Source: Sarcocystis neurona (lineage: Eukaryota; Apicomplexa; Conoidasida; Eucoccidiorida; Sarcocystidae). Taken from it: a stretch of DNA of 64,000 nucleotides. Under the pieces are notes generated by a model. That model saw only the letters and a program-made list of their open reading frames with translations, had not been told where the DNA came from and did not search any database. The DNA is taken from NCBI GenBank assembly GCA_000727475.1, contig KL647292.1, positions 3,557,446 to 3,621,445 of the forward strand, given 5' to 3'. Below are positions 13,014 through 25,793 of the stretch, piece after piece; positions within the stretch are counted from its first letter, which is position 1; every line of letters starts with the position of its first letter. The position numbers and the translations under genes were made by a program.

Positions 13014-14851
13014 TAGAAGGCGAACAGCGCATCTCTAGAGTTTTCAAGAAGTTCACACGAAGCTTTAACCTTCCGCCATTTGTGTATTTGGGCGCAGCCT
13101 GTGTCCTTGCAGAGTCGGCACGGTGTATACACACGTGCGCTTTTGCAGGCGTATGTTTACATGTATGTGCACACAGAAATCACGCGTACTTTTGTGAATT
13201 GTCAGCAGCTCGCGGGGAAATTGGTATTGTACAGATTCCTGGCGGCGACCTGCGTCGCGTTTTTGAATTATTCATTACTGAGGTTCCTTTTCATGTGACT
13301 CATAAATACCGGAGGACAATTGGTTTTCAATATACATTACCGTGTACGTTTCCTCCACTCCGTCTACCGCGGGACCTACTGGTTTTTACGCCCTTCTGTT
13401 CGCCTTCTTTCCTTTAAAGAAGCGATTTACGTGGGGGCTGCTCGTGAGGTGACGGACTCTGCGCGTTTTGTACGTTGCCGAGGCGACACTCCTGCGCAGT
13501 ACGTAAAACTCTTTACGGAAAGTTGAACGTGGTTGACAGGTATACGACGGTGCTTCCCCAGTGTGCATACGCCGATTTTAATGAGGAGGAGAGCAGCTTC
13601 TATTATTGTGGTGACCTCGTGTCGCAGCCTCTTTCGTCCTGTCAAAACCGACACCTACCGCGTACGTATGCATATAGTAACACAACCTACTGTCGCGGTA
13701 ACACAAAGCAAGACACAGGAAGTGATAGTTTGTTCTTGCAGGTGATGCTGTCACGTTATAGTTTTCCTACACTTTTCTGTATCATATTTGCGTGACGTGC
13801 GCATTCTACTATAGAAAAGCAGAGTAAACGGGTAGTTGCATAGCTAAAAGAAATGTAACTGAAGCGACGTGTAAGAAAGCGTTGACGACGTCACGGTGAG
13901 AGTTGGCTGCGCTGTGATGCAGATTCCGACGAACAGGTCGTTAGTTTGTAACTCAGTCTACAAGTAGTAGAAAGGACACAAAAAACTTGAAAGATGAAGG
14001 GTCTCGCGCTGATACACACAGACGTTAATATCGTATCCTCGGTCTCCTGACAACCGTGCACGTGAACAGCTTCACCAAGATTTGGGAAATCATCTTCAGT
14101 ACGTTTCTGGATACCCCTACTTCAGTGCATCGAATACACTATGTAGTTAACGGTTCAACAGCAGAAAAGCCCGCTGCTGGTCTGCGGAAGTACATATGGA
14201 ACATAATACGTCCGACGCATACGACGATCATTTTTGCATACAGAAGGCTATCCCCGGTGGCCCAGTGAGAAAAAATCAAGCACGTGACTGAGCAAATAAA
14301 CCCACCAATAAGAGCCGCGATTACGAGCGCGTGAGAGGTATTGCATCTAAAGTTCGCATTTCGTGCGGGTCAGTTTGGCGTGCTGACGATGCGCTCACAA
14401 GGAGATAATCGCTCTCCAGAAGATAGGGTACGCCTCTATCCACAGCCTTGCCGGCACGGCATACTATTCTACGACTGTAGGCTTTTTCTCAAGACGCGAC
14501 CGCGACGGCCTGAGCACATAGTTGGGTTCTACTCAAGGTGGAGCCCTCCTATAGTGATCGCGAGCAGAGAGGAGTTATGGCAGGTGCAGTCTAGTGTGTG
14601 CAGGGTGCTTCTGAGTGGAAACACATGCGCGCCGCTGTCGCAGTCATGTTTATGCATCAGTCAGGTCCCGAAATCGTACAGTGAGGCCGTACAAGAGTAT
14701 GGTAGCAACTTGTCTCCAGTGTCCTGGGCAATCTACAGGCAAAAACCGGGTGTGACCGTGGGCTGTGAATACGGTCTACGTGTCGCAGTTGTTTTTCTGC
14801 TAGAGAGTCGGTAGTGACATGTTCCAGCAATGAAAGAGAGCTCCTGGCGCG

Positions 14852-14960
14852 AAAACTCCACGATGCAAACGGGTTCCCGAGCCTGCACGCAACTGTATCG
14901 AGAAACTCCACGACGCGGATTGGTTTTCCGAGCGTGGGCGTGAATGTACTAAGGAACTCG
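14852..14960. repeat. Imperfect tandem repeat, period about 50 bp
   Basis: AACTCCACGA starts at 14854 and AACTCCACGACGC at 14904, each followed by a related GG-TT-CCGAGC segment; a third weaker start (GGAACTCG) is near 14953. Diverged copies in intergenic DNA. Confidence 0.55.
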
Positions 14961-15196
14961 TTGCCCTGGTACGTTCCCGTGGGAATGCGTAAGCTAATCA
15001 ACAGGGATCAAAAACCGCCATAAATTCGGACTGCCACTTCCAGTGACGAGCGCCGCCCCCTATATGCACGTGCAGGAGAGTAGAAATTCCGCTGGCGTCC
15101 CTTGTAGCAACCACACAGAGCACGAGAACTGGTGGTGTGTATTGTCTTACCAAATGCTCGTGCTACACCATTTGGCCCATCTGTTTCCTTCCATTG

Positions 15197-15345
15197 AGAA
15201 CTCACTAGACTCGAGTTGTAGAGATGCTAATGGCCACATCGCAGCTGAAACCCTGCAAGCTCACATTTTTTCTCATCTTTGGAACTCAATAGAATATAGT
15301 TGTAGTTATCTTAGTTAACACACTGCAGTTGAACGCCTGCAAGCC
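15197..15345. repeat. Imperfect direct duplication, period 84-85 bp
   Basis: GAACTCACTAGACTCGAGTT at 15197 is echoed by GAACTCAATAGAATATAGTT at 15282, and GCAGCTGAAACCCTGCAAG at 15241 by GCAGTTGAACGCCTGCAAG at 15325. The offsets (85 and 84) agree, so this is one old duplicated unit. Confidence 0.6.
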
Positions 15346-18300
15346 CCACGGTTAACGCCGAAAACTGGCCATTGTGAGCAGGGCGGGGCGCTTTACACCT
15401 TTGTTGGGTTTTGCATTGATGACCTCCATGTATCAATCACGGCGTGCCCAAAGCGTTGATGAAGATTATTATGTTGTGTCCAGTCCACCTTCGTGACAAC
15501 TTGCGCTTTCACCTAATCCAGGATGTGACGCCAAGTGAGTTTCTGAATGACTATCAGTTACGCGGAGACAACGGCAAAATTTTCGTGTGGTCTTCCGTGG
15601 GCAACATGTTTAAGAATACGGTAAGACTGCATACGTGTGAATCTGCTGCCGACTTTACACCGCAGGTCTCGTTTGTTCTAAAAGTTGTAAGCTTCACCGA
15701 GCTACCTATCGATGTGTTCCTTGCGTCTTATAGTTCCAATGCTGTGGTGCAGAAATAACTTATTCCAGCTCCATCTTACGAATAAAATCGTCGTATGCCG
15801 GTACCCCGCTTGCAGGATGTCGAACGGCCTACTCTGGGAAGCTGGTAGGCGACAGTGGTTGGGGCGCCGCGGAAACCGCGTCCTGCATGCAGTGAAATAC
15901 TCCACAACCTCCGCACCGCAAGTCTCTGCGTGGCACTGTGCTGTATTTCTACGACAAAAAGAACGATTCTACCTGTACAGTGCAGTAATAAGCGCCGGTA
16001 CAACTTTTACGAAACAGTGTAATTGCGATTGCTGTTCACTCGCAAAAGCAAAATCGAAGGATGCGATTTTTGACCGCTCGACCGCAAATAAGGGGGGCCT
16101 GCGTAGTGCCAGGCGACATGTACATATGTATATGTATATGTAATGCGTAAATACTTATCAATGTTTCTCTCCAATATGGCGTACTAAATTTTCCTGCTGG
16201 TGCCATATCAGAAAGAATACGTAGTTCCCGCGACATGCGCCGTTGATGGTGGCTTCTATCCGCATTCAGCTGAGTAGAAGGGAGGTGTATCCCAAGTTTT
16301 CAACTGCATACCCTTACCCCCGTTGTGACTGGGAACGCGTCCGGCGTACTGGCGCATTGAAGACAGACGGCACTGTAAGTTGAGGATGCCGGTACGTGAA
16401 AATATTGCTTATCCCCCTTCCCTTTCTGATACACGTATAAAAGGGCTGTCGCCTCCTGCTCTGGATAGTCTGCACGGTCCACCGTCGCCGTGTGCACTAC
16501 TGTATTTTTTCAACTACTGCTCTGATCTCCACTCGCAAGCGACTGGTCGACCACGACAGCTTCGAAAGGAAATTTAAGATGGGACAAAGTTTTGCAAATG
16601 AGAACCCCAACCGCCAGGGCACGTAAGAGCCCGATCGCTACGCTGTGCACCATAGCCCGTTGCAGAAGGAACAGAGCAGATACCCATTAAAAGTATATCA
16701 CGGCCTACTTACAGGGCTCACTCGGCGTAATAGTGACAATTGACAAATATGTATCACGACAGTAGAGTTCGCACTACCGTTCTTCACTTTCTCTCTGCCA
16801 AAAAAATAAAGCGTACGACGGGAAACGCTTGTTGACGAATGGAGGACGAGTTCGACTTCCGCGGAGGCCACTCTTTGGATGGAGGCGCTTGACGACTGCT
16901 GCAGCAGAGGCCGAAATTGCGACTGGAACAAAACTGGGTGACTGAGGAATCACTGCGTGTCTGTAATTCGTAGGTGATCGTTTCCGTCGAAATTGTCTCC
17001 TACTCATTTGAAGAGGGGCGTAAGAGGCGGCGGGAAGCAACATACGAACGCACTGAGCCCGTCGCCACTCCCTATTTAATAGTCCCACAACACAGCTGTG
17101 ACGTGCGTAAGCGTGGGATAGAGTTACTGGACAACATCTGGCTGGAAGGTGCACCCATATATACGTGGCTGTGCACACCTATTTAGGTCTGTGACTTTGT
17201 CGGTGTTCCTTTGTGCCGGTGTATTTCTTTATTCGGGCTCATAGCTGCACTAATCCAAGCATGTACACACTAGCGCCGATGGAGGCGGCTGAGCGTACAT
17301 GACAGCCGCAGTTGATTTTGGCAGACGTTGTGACTTCACGCGCCAGATTCTATCTTGTGACAGCCACACAGTACGGTACGCCCCCGTAACGTGCGTTTTC
17401 TGGTTTTTCCTGGTCTTCCTTAAACTCTTAAGAGATGTCCACCTCCGCGGCATGTGGACGCGTTCGGCGACGTGTATCACGCGAACAACTTTGTCACGGG
17501 TAGATAACCGTACACACGTGTACGTGGGACGCTGGAGTGGCGTTCCACGCTGCTTTTGCCGGTCGCCTCTAGCCAGCTGCGCGGTGTCGATCGACACTGC
17601 ACATACACCTGCACTTCTTTGTGTTCCCCTGTGATCGTGTGTGATACGTTTAATTTCTGACACATTGTTTGACGCGACGCGTACTGTAAGGAGTAGTGTA
17701 ATCTACTTGAAGGCAGACGCACTCTAGTGGTTTGTAGCCTCTTCTGAGAAATTCGAAACACGCACAAGTCCTTCGAAAGAGGTTAGCCTCTCTTCAGCGT
17801 CTCTCCCGCGTTGTGTTCTTGTAGAGCACCGAAGTGTTGTTCGAGGCGGCGGAAGGACGTACGCTTCATTGGGAAGGGAGTTTTCGATCTCTGAACCTGT
17901 GTTCCAATGACTTGTGTCTGTCAGCAGATCTTAAAATATGACAGAAATAATAATGTGTCATTCTTTACGTAATTTCCGCTTCTAGATGTTGGGGACTAAG
18001 ATGTTTGTCTTTGGGGGAAGCAGGCAGCAAAAACAGTCAAAGGACAAAGACCAGGAGCACCGTGCGCGACTGGGTGGAGTGGATGCTGTATACTTGCTGC
18101 AATGAATCGCATGTCCGGTCGACACGCTTGTTTCCTAGCCTGCCGTTTCTAAGCATACTGCGGCGTGCCCGGGAGGGTCAAAAGCGTAGGTTACCGTTAC
18201 TGTCGCATGATATAAGCTGGACGATGCGGGGCGTTCCCTAGCCAAGGCAGTAGATGCCCAATGCGTCTATGAATAGCGGGCGTTTCGAACGTTGAACGAG

Positions 18301-18355
18301 AACGCCTGCGGCGTCTGCCGCCTCCAGCTTGTCTCCGCTAAGGAACCTGTTTTCT

Positions 18356-21300
18356 ATGGATAACACGGGACAGTGTTCTGGAGGAGGAACCATGGCTGAG
18401 GGGCACCCAGGTGGCGTGGGAGGGCTGTTGCCTCACAGCAGCCAGCATCCTGCGCAGTATTCGCCCGTTGCCCAACCTCGCGCTGTCGGCAGTGGTGCAG
18501 CTCAGTACATAGGGGTACCGCAGCCTTTCTTCTTCCATCCGACTCTCAATGCTTTCTTCCCAGGTCCACCTCCACCACGACACCCATTTCTTGTGCCTTC
18601 TGGTGCGCCTCCCCCAGCAGCTCCTCCACCGGCCGCTCTGCCACTGTGTCACACTCATCATGTGGGAGGACGCGCTGCTGCTGCTTCGGCTGCCGCTGCA
18701 GCGGCGCCGACCCCCCCCCCCTCTGCACCAGCAGGCATTCCCGCTGCCCCTCCTGACGCGCCGCCCGGATTTGTTCTCTCCAATCTGTGCGTTGCTCCTT
18801 CCTTCGGCTCAGTAGCTGTCCTTCCCCCTGCCACCCATGAACGGCTGGCCTCTCCTGCTGCTGTTCCTGCACCTCCTACTGGTGCTGTTGGTGCAGCTTT
18901 GCGCAAAAGTCCTGCCGCGGCCGCTTCCCTTCCGTATGCTGCGCAGCAGCAGGCCTTCGGCGTGGGGAAGCCAGGAGCAGGGACAGCAGGTACCAATCGA
19001 GCAGCTGCAGCACCTGCGGGAGCAGGAAAACCCAGTAGCGGTGGAGAGGTTCCTCGCCTCGATTTGAGAGCTGCTCAAACTAGTACGAGCACACACTCGT
19101 CTCCCTCCTCCGGAACAGCTACATGTAGTGAGGGCACTTCACACACGCTTGCGACCGCTTCGACAGCTGCAGAAAAGCCACCAGTCGGTAGAGACGCGCC
19201 TGGAGCACCGATAGCGGCAGCAGAAACGCAAGTCGGACGCGGCGTCCCAGCGCGCCAGTATCCAGTCTCAGATTCTGGTGCGGCTACTGCTGCGGCGAGC
19301 AGCGTAGATAGCACTCTGGAGAACAAAGTAGGAGGGGGTGCGGACGTACGTAGGACATTAGAGTCAGAGGCTCCAGCAGAGATCAACAACCCTCTTGTAT
19401 GTGGAGAGCGAAGTGGAGAAAGGGAAAGCAGCAGTGTAGGCAGCAGGCAGCCGTGCCATCAGCAACTGGAACGCGCCAGTCACATAGGAGGCAAGGAAGA
19501 CTGGCAGACGCACGTCGTTGACGCACCTCAGCGCCCTCACCTTGCGACACGATCTCCTGACGACAGAAGCGTCAAAGGTGATTTGGGGGCACAGCATTTT
19601 GGGGACGCTTTTCCAAGGGCGGATGCAGTGCAACAGAAGCTGCAACACCACCACCAGGAACGGGAAGGCGGTGTGGGTAAGACGCGACTAGCACTGATGC
19701 GACGACCGTGCAGCCAGGGCGGTGGCGGAGAAGAAAATGCCGCAGCCTATACCTCAGATATCCAGAAGATTGAGGAGAGGAGGGGAGACTTAGATGGAGG
19801 CAGCGCTGGACGTCCAGGAAGCCGAGAAGAGGCGGTCAACTTTGGAGCAGCAGCGGCAGTCGGGGTTGCCGGCGAAGGACGAAGCGGCCCAACATACTCA
19901 GGAGGAGGAACAGTGGGAGAAGTAGGAGCTGCAGGACGGGAGAGTGGCGGTGAGATTGGAGTTCGGAGCACTGCTGCGACTGCAGCAACAGTTCCTTCGT
20001 TTACCCAGCAGGAACGAGGCTTTTGGCAGCAGCCTGCTGTAGACGTCACGAGTGAAGGAGGAGCAGAAGAGCGGCGTAACGGAGGGAAAATGACTTCACC
20101 GGAACGTATAGCTGACCAAAAAAGGGGGAGTCGCACAGAAGAGAGAATCTCGTTTAATTCCGGAGGAGGAGGTTTTGGAGCAGGGTTTTCGAGAGCGACG
20201 CGTAGCGCTCAAGAAAGCGGAAGAAGTCGCGTAGCGGCCAGCACTTGCGCAGGACAGTCCCTGGCCCTTCCGCGCAAGCAGCAGCATCAAGGAGGGCCTT
20301 CTCAGCAGCAACATACGCCCCACGAGCAGCTGGTGTACCCATTTGGTCGCAGAGGCACGTCCTCTGCGTCTGCAGTAATTGGAGGGAGCAGAGGAGGAGG
20401 TCGCCCACACGCCCACGGAGGTTCAACGACAGGCGGCCCACGCCACCCTGCGGGCTTCAACGGCAGGCAACCTGTTGGAGCTGGAGTTTCGCGTCCTGTA
20501 ACAGCAGGCGGCTTCCCTGTAGGAGCCTCACGGCGTTCAGGAGGCGTAGGCAGTTACCCTGTGGGTGAGAGAGAAAGGGATTTTAGCCGTCTCGGGAAGC
20601 GGAGACGACGGAGTAGCAGCGGGGAGAGACGCATGTCCGAAGGACACGACACACGCTCCCGTTGCTCTTCTTCTGCAGAAAGACGGCGAAGACGAGGCAG
20701 TCCTTCGATTCAGCGCCCCGTAGTCGAAGAGGCACGCAGCAGTAGGTCCGGTTCGATTGCTTCTCTCCCACTGGGAGAAGAGGAGGACGAGCTGAACAGA
20801 AGAGCAGGAGGAGCACTAGTGGGGGCTGGAGCAGGTGCACCGAGCGACGAAGGAGACGACGGGGAGATGGAGCTGGAACGCAGCAACTCCAACTCTTTAG
20901 AGAGAAGGTCGCCGTCGCCTCGCGCAGCCCGTGATGACCGCTCCTCGGTCTCCCCGTCTCCTGCGTCGGATGTGTACACGGATGTACAAACGGAATCATG
21001 CAGCGGCTCGAACACCAGTGGAGCGGACGATTCTGGAAGCATCGGGTTGACGCACAGAGAACGCAACGGAAGAAGAAGACTTGACGATGGCGGCCAAAGC
21101 AGAACTGATGTTTCACGAGGTCGCCTACATATCAGAAGAAGTAGCAAGCGCTCTAATTCTGGTGACCGCGGCTCCAGGAAATCCAGCGTGCTCTGGAAGG
21201 ATAGTACTGCAGATCGATCGACGCACCCGCCTCCCCCGCCTCGACCGCCCTCCCCTTGTGGGCACGTCGGGGCGCCAGCAGAGACGGGGTTTCCTTTTGC

Positions 21301-24300
21301 TACCGCTGCGTTCCCGCGTTCAGCCGGCTCTTCTGCGGGCGTGTGGGTGGAATCAAAGACAGGAGGCGGAGAAGCAGGAGATCCGCCGGGGACCGCGCAC
21401 ACCGGAGACGCAGCCAAGCGAGGGGGAGCCGGGGCTCCGTTGAAGTCAGGGCCTACAACGGGTGTATCTAGTAGTGAATCTAGAGAAGCGGGCTCCCCTT
21501 CAGGGCGGGGACCTCTTTTCGATTTATGGGTTCCTACCACTTTCCACCCTCTTTGTCCAGAGAGAGTCCGCCTGGTCCTGGGACCGAAGGGACGCACGCA
21601 CAAAGAAATGGAACAGTTCACGAAAACGCGCGTGCAGCTGTACGGCCGAGAGCTTGTCAGGGACACCTCTAAACATGAATATGATCCGTTCAGGTGCGCA
21701 GTCCTGCGTGTAGCTGCGGTGACCACGCAGTTAAGGATACCGTACCGCAGGCGTTCGGGAAAGTGTTACTCGTCTGCTGTCCGTAGGCATTTGTGCTGGT
21801 GCCCTGTATAATTTTGATGCTGCAGGATCTTTGTAGCGAGTCTCTTGAAGACGAGAAGCTTTCACTTCGCAGAAGTGAATGTTACAGGGTGCAGCGATAG
21901 AGACGCAGCATGTAGGAACGCACCGTTGAAGAGGCCTTCGTAGAAACTCGTTATTCCACGCTGCGTTCCACAGGCATCTGTCTATACGTGCATCCAGTTG
22001 GTGTTTGTATAGGACTGCGTACGCCAAAATTTTAGAAACAATCGCTATGCGAAGGTTGTCTGCGATCACGTTTTATGCCATTTTGGGCAGAAGCAAATGC
22101 GATTTGATGCGGACTGCATATGGTGTGTTTGGGAGATCAGAAAATGAAACACAGCATAGCGAGGGACCGAAGAGTCAGAAACAGCTCGGACGTCGAAATA
22201 GTATTTGTGATCTCCCAGTCACGCAACCCCGCTCTGTGTGTTCTAACGTGTGAAGGCGAGTGTCAACAGGCGTGCTGAGTCGCTTGGCGTGTAGTTCGTT
22301 TTCCGTTTGTCCGTAGAGCCGGGGCCGAATTGTGAACTACTCTTGGGTGTCTTTGGATCCTGGTGTCTGTCCGCTTTCGGCAGCCGTGCACACGCCGCCA
22401 ACATACCTATTTCGGTTCACCTGTCTCTGCGTTGCTGTGTGGTGTTCAAATTTCAAGAGCGAACGTCCCGGATACGTATGCGTACTTATATTTGCCATTT
22501 CATTAGCTGCCTGACGCCGGTATAAGGCGACTCGTCATCCCACAGTTTTTTGTAACCAAAGGCCGTTAGTGGCGTTAACAGAAAGTTTGTTTGCGTTCCT
22601 GCTGAGCGGGTGTTGATTCTGCCACCGCATTTAGCGTTTAGGTCTCTCGGCGCGGGGGACGCCACGCAGATACACGTGGTGGAACCGTACACGCGCACAA
22701 CCCTTTAGACCGGGACTCGTTTTAATTCAGGACCCACGTAGCACCTTGTTCGTGTAAGGGGCGGATGCGATGCATTGACGCATTTACCTGCGTCGCATCC
22801 AGCAGCACTACCTTCTGCGTATATATATATATATATATATATATAGATACGTACACTTCTTTTTCGAGCAACCGCGGCCACGCCTCAGAACGTCCGCGCA
22901 AGCTTGCACGCCTATAAGCATGGGAGCCGGATTATGTAAGCCCACTGTGCAGCCAAACGTTTGGCACATATGTGATATCGATTTCTTCAGAGATAATCAG
23001 CCGCTGCATCTGGTGGTGGGCGACAAGGTGCGACGGGGAGAATGGACCGATGCGAACATCCAGCAGATGAAGGAGAAACTAGAGGCGTTTCTTGAGCAAC
23101 TGGTGCAACGCACGTGGCCGCGGACCGAGCAGCGGCAACCGATCCCTTTCTACGACAAGCAGCTTCATGTAGGGCCATCGGCTGGGCCACTGGTATACGT
23201 GGACGCGCTGGGCAAGTGGGACGAGCCTCCGCCCCGGGACTTGCTACCTTGTCTGGTGTATGACCCTACGCGCTGCGTTGCAGGGATCGTCCCCCCACAC
23301 CAGCAGCAGCAAGCAGGGACAGGTGCAGCGCCTGCCACACTCGAGAGCAGCATTGCCGCCACTGGAGAGGTTGATGCTCGTGCGCGACGCATACGTGATG
23401 AAGAGATAGGTGAGAGGAACGAAAAGAATGTCACGCGGGTCGGCAGAATTGCCAACATACCGAGTGACCACCTCCTGACTGTCTAGCAGCGGTAGTGTCC
23501 CGCGCTACAAGAGAAGTCTGAACAGGGTTTAGGTATGTACACAAAGATATCTGTGAGTAGTCGCACGGCTTGTCCTGACACGAGTGTAGTGGTACGAACA
23601 GTTGGACCAACGTATGTCCTCGATATGCCAGCGTTGGACGATGAGGGCACATTAGACGCGTTGAGGCGACAAAGTGCATTGAAAATGGCAGGCCGTCTGA
23701 CTAGCCTGGTGTTTGCGAGCGAATTACTATTCCACCCCCGAACAAGAGTAAGTTCTGTGTGGACTACTCCTGCTGTTTACGCGTGAGCTGTTGCCCCACA
23801 AAGGGAATCAGGTAATGCGCCTTTCCGGGGGAAGAATTTTCCCTGAAGAGGTCGTGTCGTAGTACAACGCCTACCGACGATCTCAGCGCTGTGAACACGT
23901 CGGTTATCCGTGAAGCCCGGCCTAGTTTCTCGCACTACTGATGAGTTCTCGCTTTCAGACAAGCACATCAGCATGAATTGAGTGTGTGAATTTGTGTGTG
24001 TGTGGCAGAAGAACGAGCAGGTTCTCTCGTGTACGTGCGACAGTATGGCTGGTAGGTAGAATTTCTAGCATTAAACGTATGTGTGTGTGCATTCGTGCAA
24101 AATTCTCGTGTTTCTCCCTATCACTGTACGCATTTGCCCGCTGTGTCTGACACAGTAATTACGCTTTACTTCTGCCGCTTTTTTTCCGGCGTGTGCTTCA
24201 CAGGTGTCAAATATGAAGGAGACACCTCCTTACTGTTAAACTGCACACCTCCGCTGTGTTTACTGCTCTTGACGCTGCAAGCGGCTCACGGACTGCTGGT

Positions 24301-24739
24301 GGAGGAAGGCGTGCAAGAGCTGATTACTCTGCCACTCGCTTTTGAAAAGAAATGGGATGTTCGTTTCCTATTCCGGAGAGAGGATTTCCAGGCAGCAGGA
24401 CTCCCTTCATTCACGGCAGAGAGGAAAGAACTCCTTGATGCAGCGGTCAACTCACTGATTTATACGCCTGAAGGTCACATGCATGAGGAAGCCGTCTCGG
24501 TACTCACACGCTTTGTTAAGGAATTTCCTGAAGTGTTCGACTTAATAGAAGACGGTGCACCAGCTCCAGTTTCTGATTCTAGTATCCCTTCACCGCCTCC
24601 CCACCGTACACTAAAAATCAGAGCGCGCGACCACCCTGATTTTGCCAGCGTCGCACAGAGATTCAAAAGCACGGATCCGTGGCTGCAAGGAGGCCAGCCT
24701 CAGGTGGGAGTGCCTGTGTATGCGCCAGCGCAGACGTAG
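18356..24739 (+). CDS. KH-domain RNA-binding protein with long low-complexity region
   Basis: Exon 1 is 18356-21693 (1,112 codons plus two bases, donor GTGCGC), exon 2 22991-23409 (donor GTGAGA), exon 3 23533 to 23747 or 23751, and the last exon starts near 24204 or 24282 and ends at TAG 24737-24739. An alternative start at 18392 has a stronger context (ACCATGG). Residues about 1055-1165 form a KH domain split by intron 1: FDLWVPTTFHPLCPERVRLV, then the GPKG loop and THKEME helix, then DNQPLHLVV from exon 2. This layout is that of SF1/BBP and STAR-type KH domains, which bind single-stranded RNA such as branch points. The first about 1,050 residues are low complexity: Ala/Pro-rich at the start, then Gly/Ser/Gln-rich, with Arg/Ser blocks around residues 745-790 (KRRRRSSS, ERRRRRGSPS). 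The C-terminal exon has a charged helical part and a Pro-rich tail. No zinc knuckle was seen, so it is probably not canonical SF1. The exon 3 to exon 4 junction is unresolved: the GTAAGT donor at 23748 leaves phase 0 but both best acceptors need one base; the GT at 23752 would fit. Confidence 0.75.
21694..22990 (+). other. Intron 1 of the KH-domain gene, with (TA)n tract
   Basis: A 1,297-base intron (GTGCGC...TTTCTTCAG) that interrupts the KH domain after its second half-helix. A (TA) microsatellite lies at about 22819-22845. No nested gene was seen. Confidence 0.7.
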
Positions 24740-25432
24740 AAAAAAAGCTGTGCACCCTTTTTACGTCCCTATTGCAACAAAGAGTTACCGACGCAACCTA
24801 AAAGGCAGACGCGTTGCACTCTCTAGTCATTATCGAAAAGGCTGGGCGCCCATTTTACATGCCTAGTACTGCGCAGAGTACCCACACAACCTGAAAGGCA
24901 GACGTGGTAACGCACTCACCGGACATTATCAACTGGTACGCCACTAGGACCACAAGATTGTGAGGATCGAGGAGTCTTCATGTAGTCCCGCCTATGCCAC
25001 ATTCCCGTATTCAGTATATAGCTTATTTCACGACAAAAGCGTTCCTCAAGCGGTTTTTGTGGTAAGCTTCGGGAGGCTGGAAGTGCAATGGTGCAGCGGC
25101 GTGTCCGTCAGGGTGAGCAGGTATTAACTACCTGCAGGGGAGATATGGAACGTGAAAAGCGGGCGGCTTTGCTGCGTGAGGCGGTAAAAGGCCTGTAGTT
25201 TACTTGAAGGAGCATCATCAGGCAAGCCGTTCTAAGCCTGGACTCGCGACAATAAGAGTAGCGCGCCATCTAGCTAAGATGCCGCTTTTTGTAGTGGCCT
25301 CTCTTTGCTTGCATTCTGCCACCAGTATTGCGCTACGCAGGTACCGAACAGCGTATGAAGTGTACGCATCGACTTTCAGGAAGCAACTTCAACGGAGACG
25401 TATCAGTACTTAGCACATCAAGACGATTAAAT
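24740..25432. repeat. Short intergenic stretch with a 94-bp imperfect tandem duplication
   Basis: Right after the KH-gene stop codon, a unit of 94 bp occurs twice (about 24746-24839 and 24840-24933): GCACCCTTTTTACG at 24752 pairs with GCGCCCATTTTACATG at 24846, and CAACCTAAAAGGCAGACG with CAACCTGAAAGGCAGACG further on. The copies would lie in the 3' UTR or just beyond. The remaining bases to 25432 hold nothing I can support. Confidence 0.6.
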
Positions 25433-25793
25433 ATGCTGGTCTTGTCTTCTGAAGACCTGTTAGCCAAAAACTTCTTTTCGAAAGGCGAAGAGCGTGAATT
25501 TGAGAAAGCAGCAGCAAGCAGCTTCCGCCGTGAAGTCGACGGGTTTCCCCACTAGGAGGCAGCCACACTTGTCGCCAGAGTTCCCACTCGCGAGAAGGAA
25601 GAAATGCACCCGACAACGTTTGCAGAGCTGTGTGACCTCATACGTAAAAAAGTATGTCCTCGTGGAAATGCAGCTGCCACCTTCACAGCGACCGTCTCTG
25701 GCGTTTGCAGCTGACTGGCTGGTTCACGGTGTGTGCTCACTTGAGCGTAGGATAACACAGGGGTACCGTTACGAAGCATTACGAGCGAGGTGA
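25433..25793 (+). pseudogene. Possible small gene or decayed gene with in-frame TAG
   Basis: From the ATG at 25433 a charged, coding-like frame runs to a TAG at 25553-25555, and the same frame continues coding-like beyond it (EAATLVARVPTREKEEMHP, then FAELCDLIRKK) to a GTATGT donor at 25652. If 37 bases (25652-25688, ending CCTTCACAG) or 22 bases (ending ATGCAG at 25673) are removed, the frame continues as RPSLAFAADWLV and ends at TGA 25791-25793. The RP-LAF-ADWLV segment after a helix faintly resembles a Dpy-30/RIIa dimerisation motif. Three readings remain: a real gene whose exon starts at the CCCCACTAG acceptor (first base 25556), a gene with very short introns (21 and 37 or 22 bases), or a pseudogene. 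Nothing firm can be said about function. Confidence 0.35.

Larger units (their letters stand above)
13014..18355. other. Intergenic region without a supported gene
   Basis: About 5.3 kb between the WDR12-like stop and the first ATG of the KH-domain gene. Open frames up to 157 codons (14341-14814, plus) have no recognisable domain or splice structure. Two imperfect direct duplications lie here (about 14852-14960 and 15197-15345). The rightmost few hundred bases probably include the KH gene promoter and leader; an AG at about 18327 just before an open frame could be a 5' UTR splice acceptor. Confidence 0.5.

Noticed and set aside
20710..21726. 338-codon minus-strand open frame
   Set aside because: It is the antisense shadow of the KH gene's low-complexity exon; Ser/Pro/Leu-rich with no domain.
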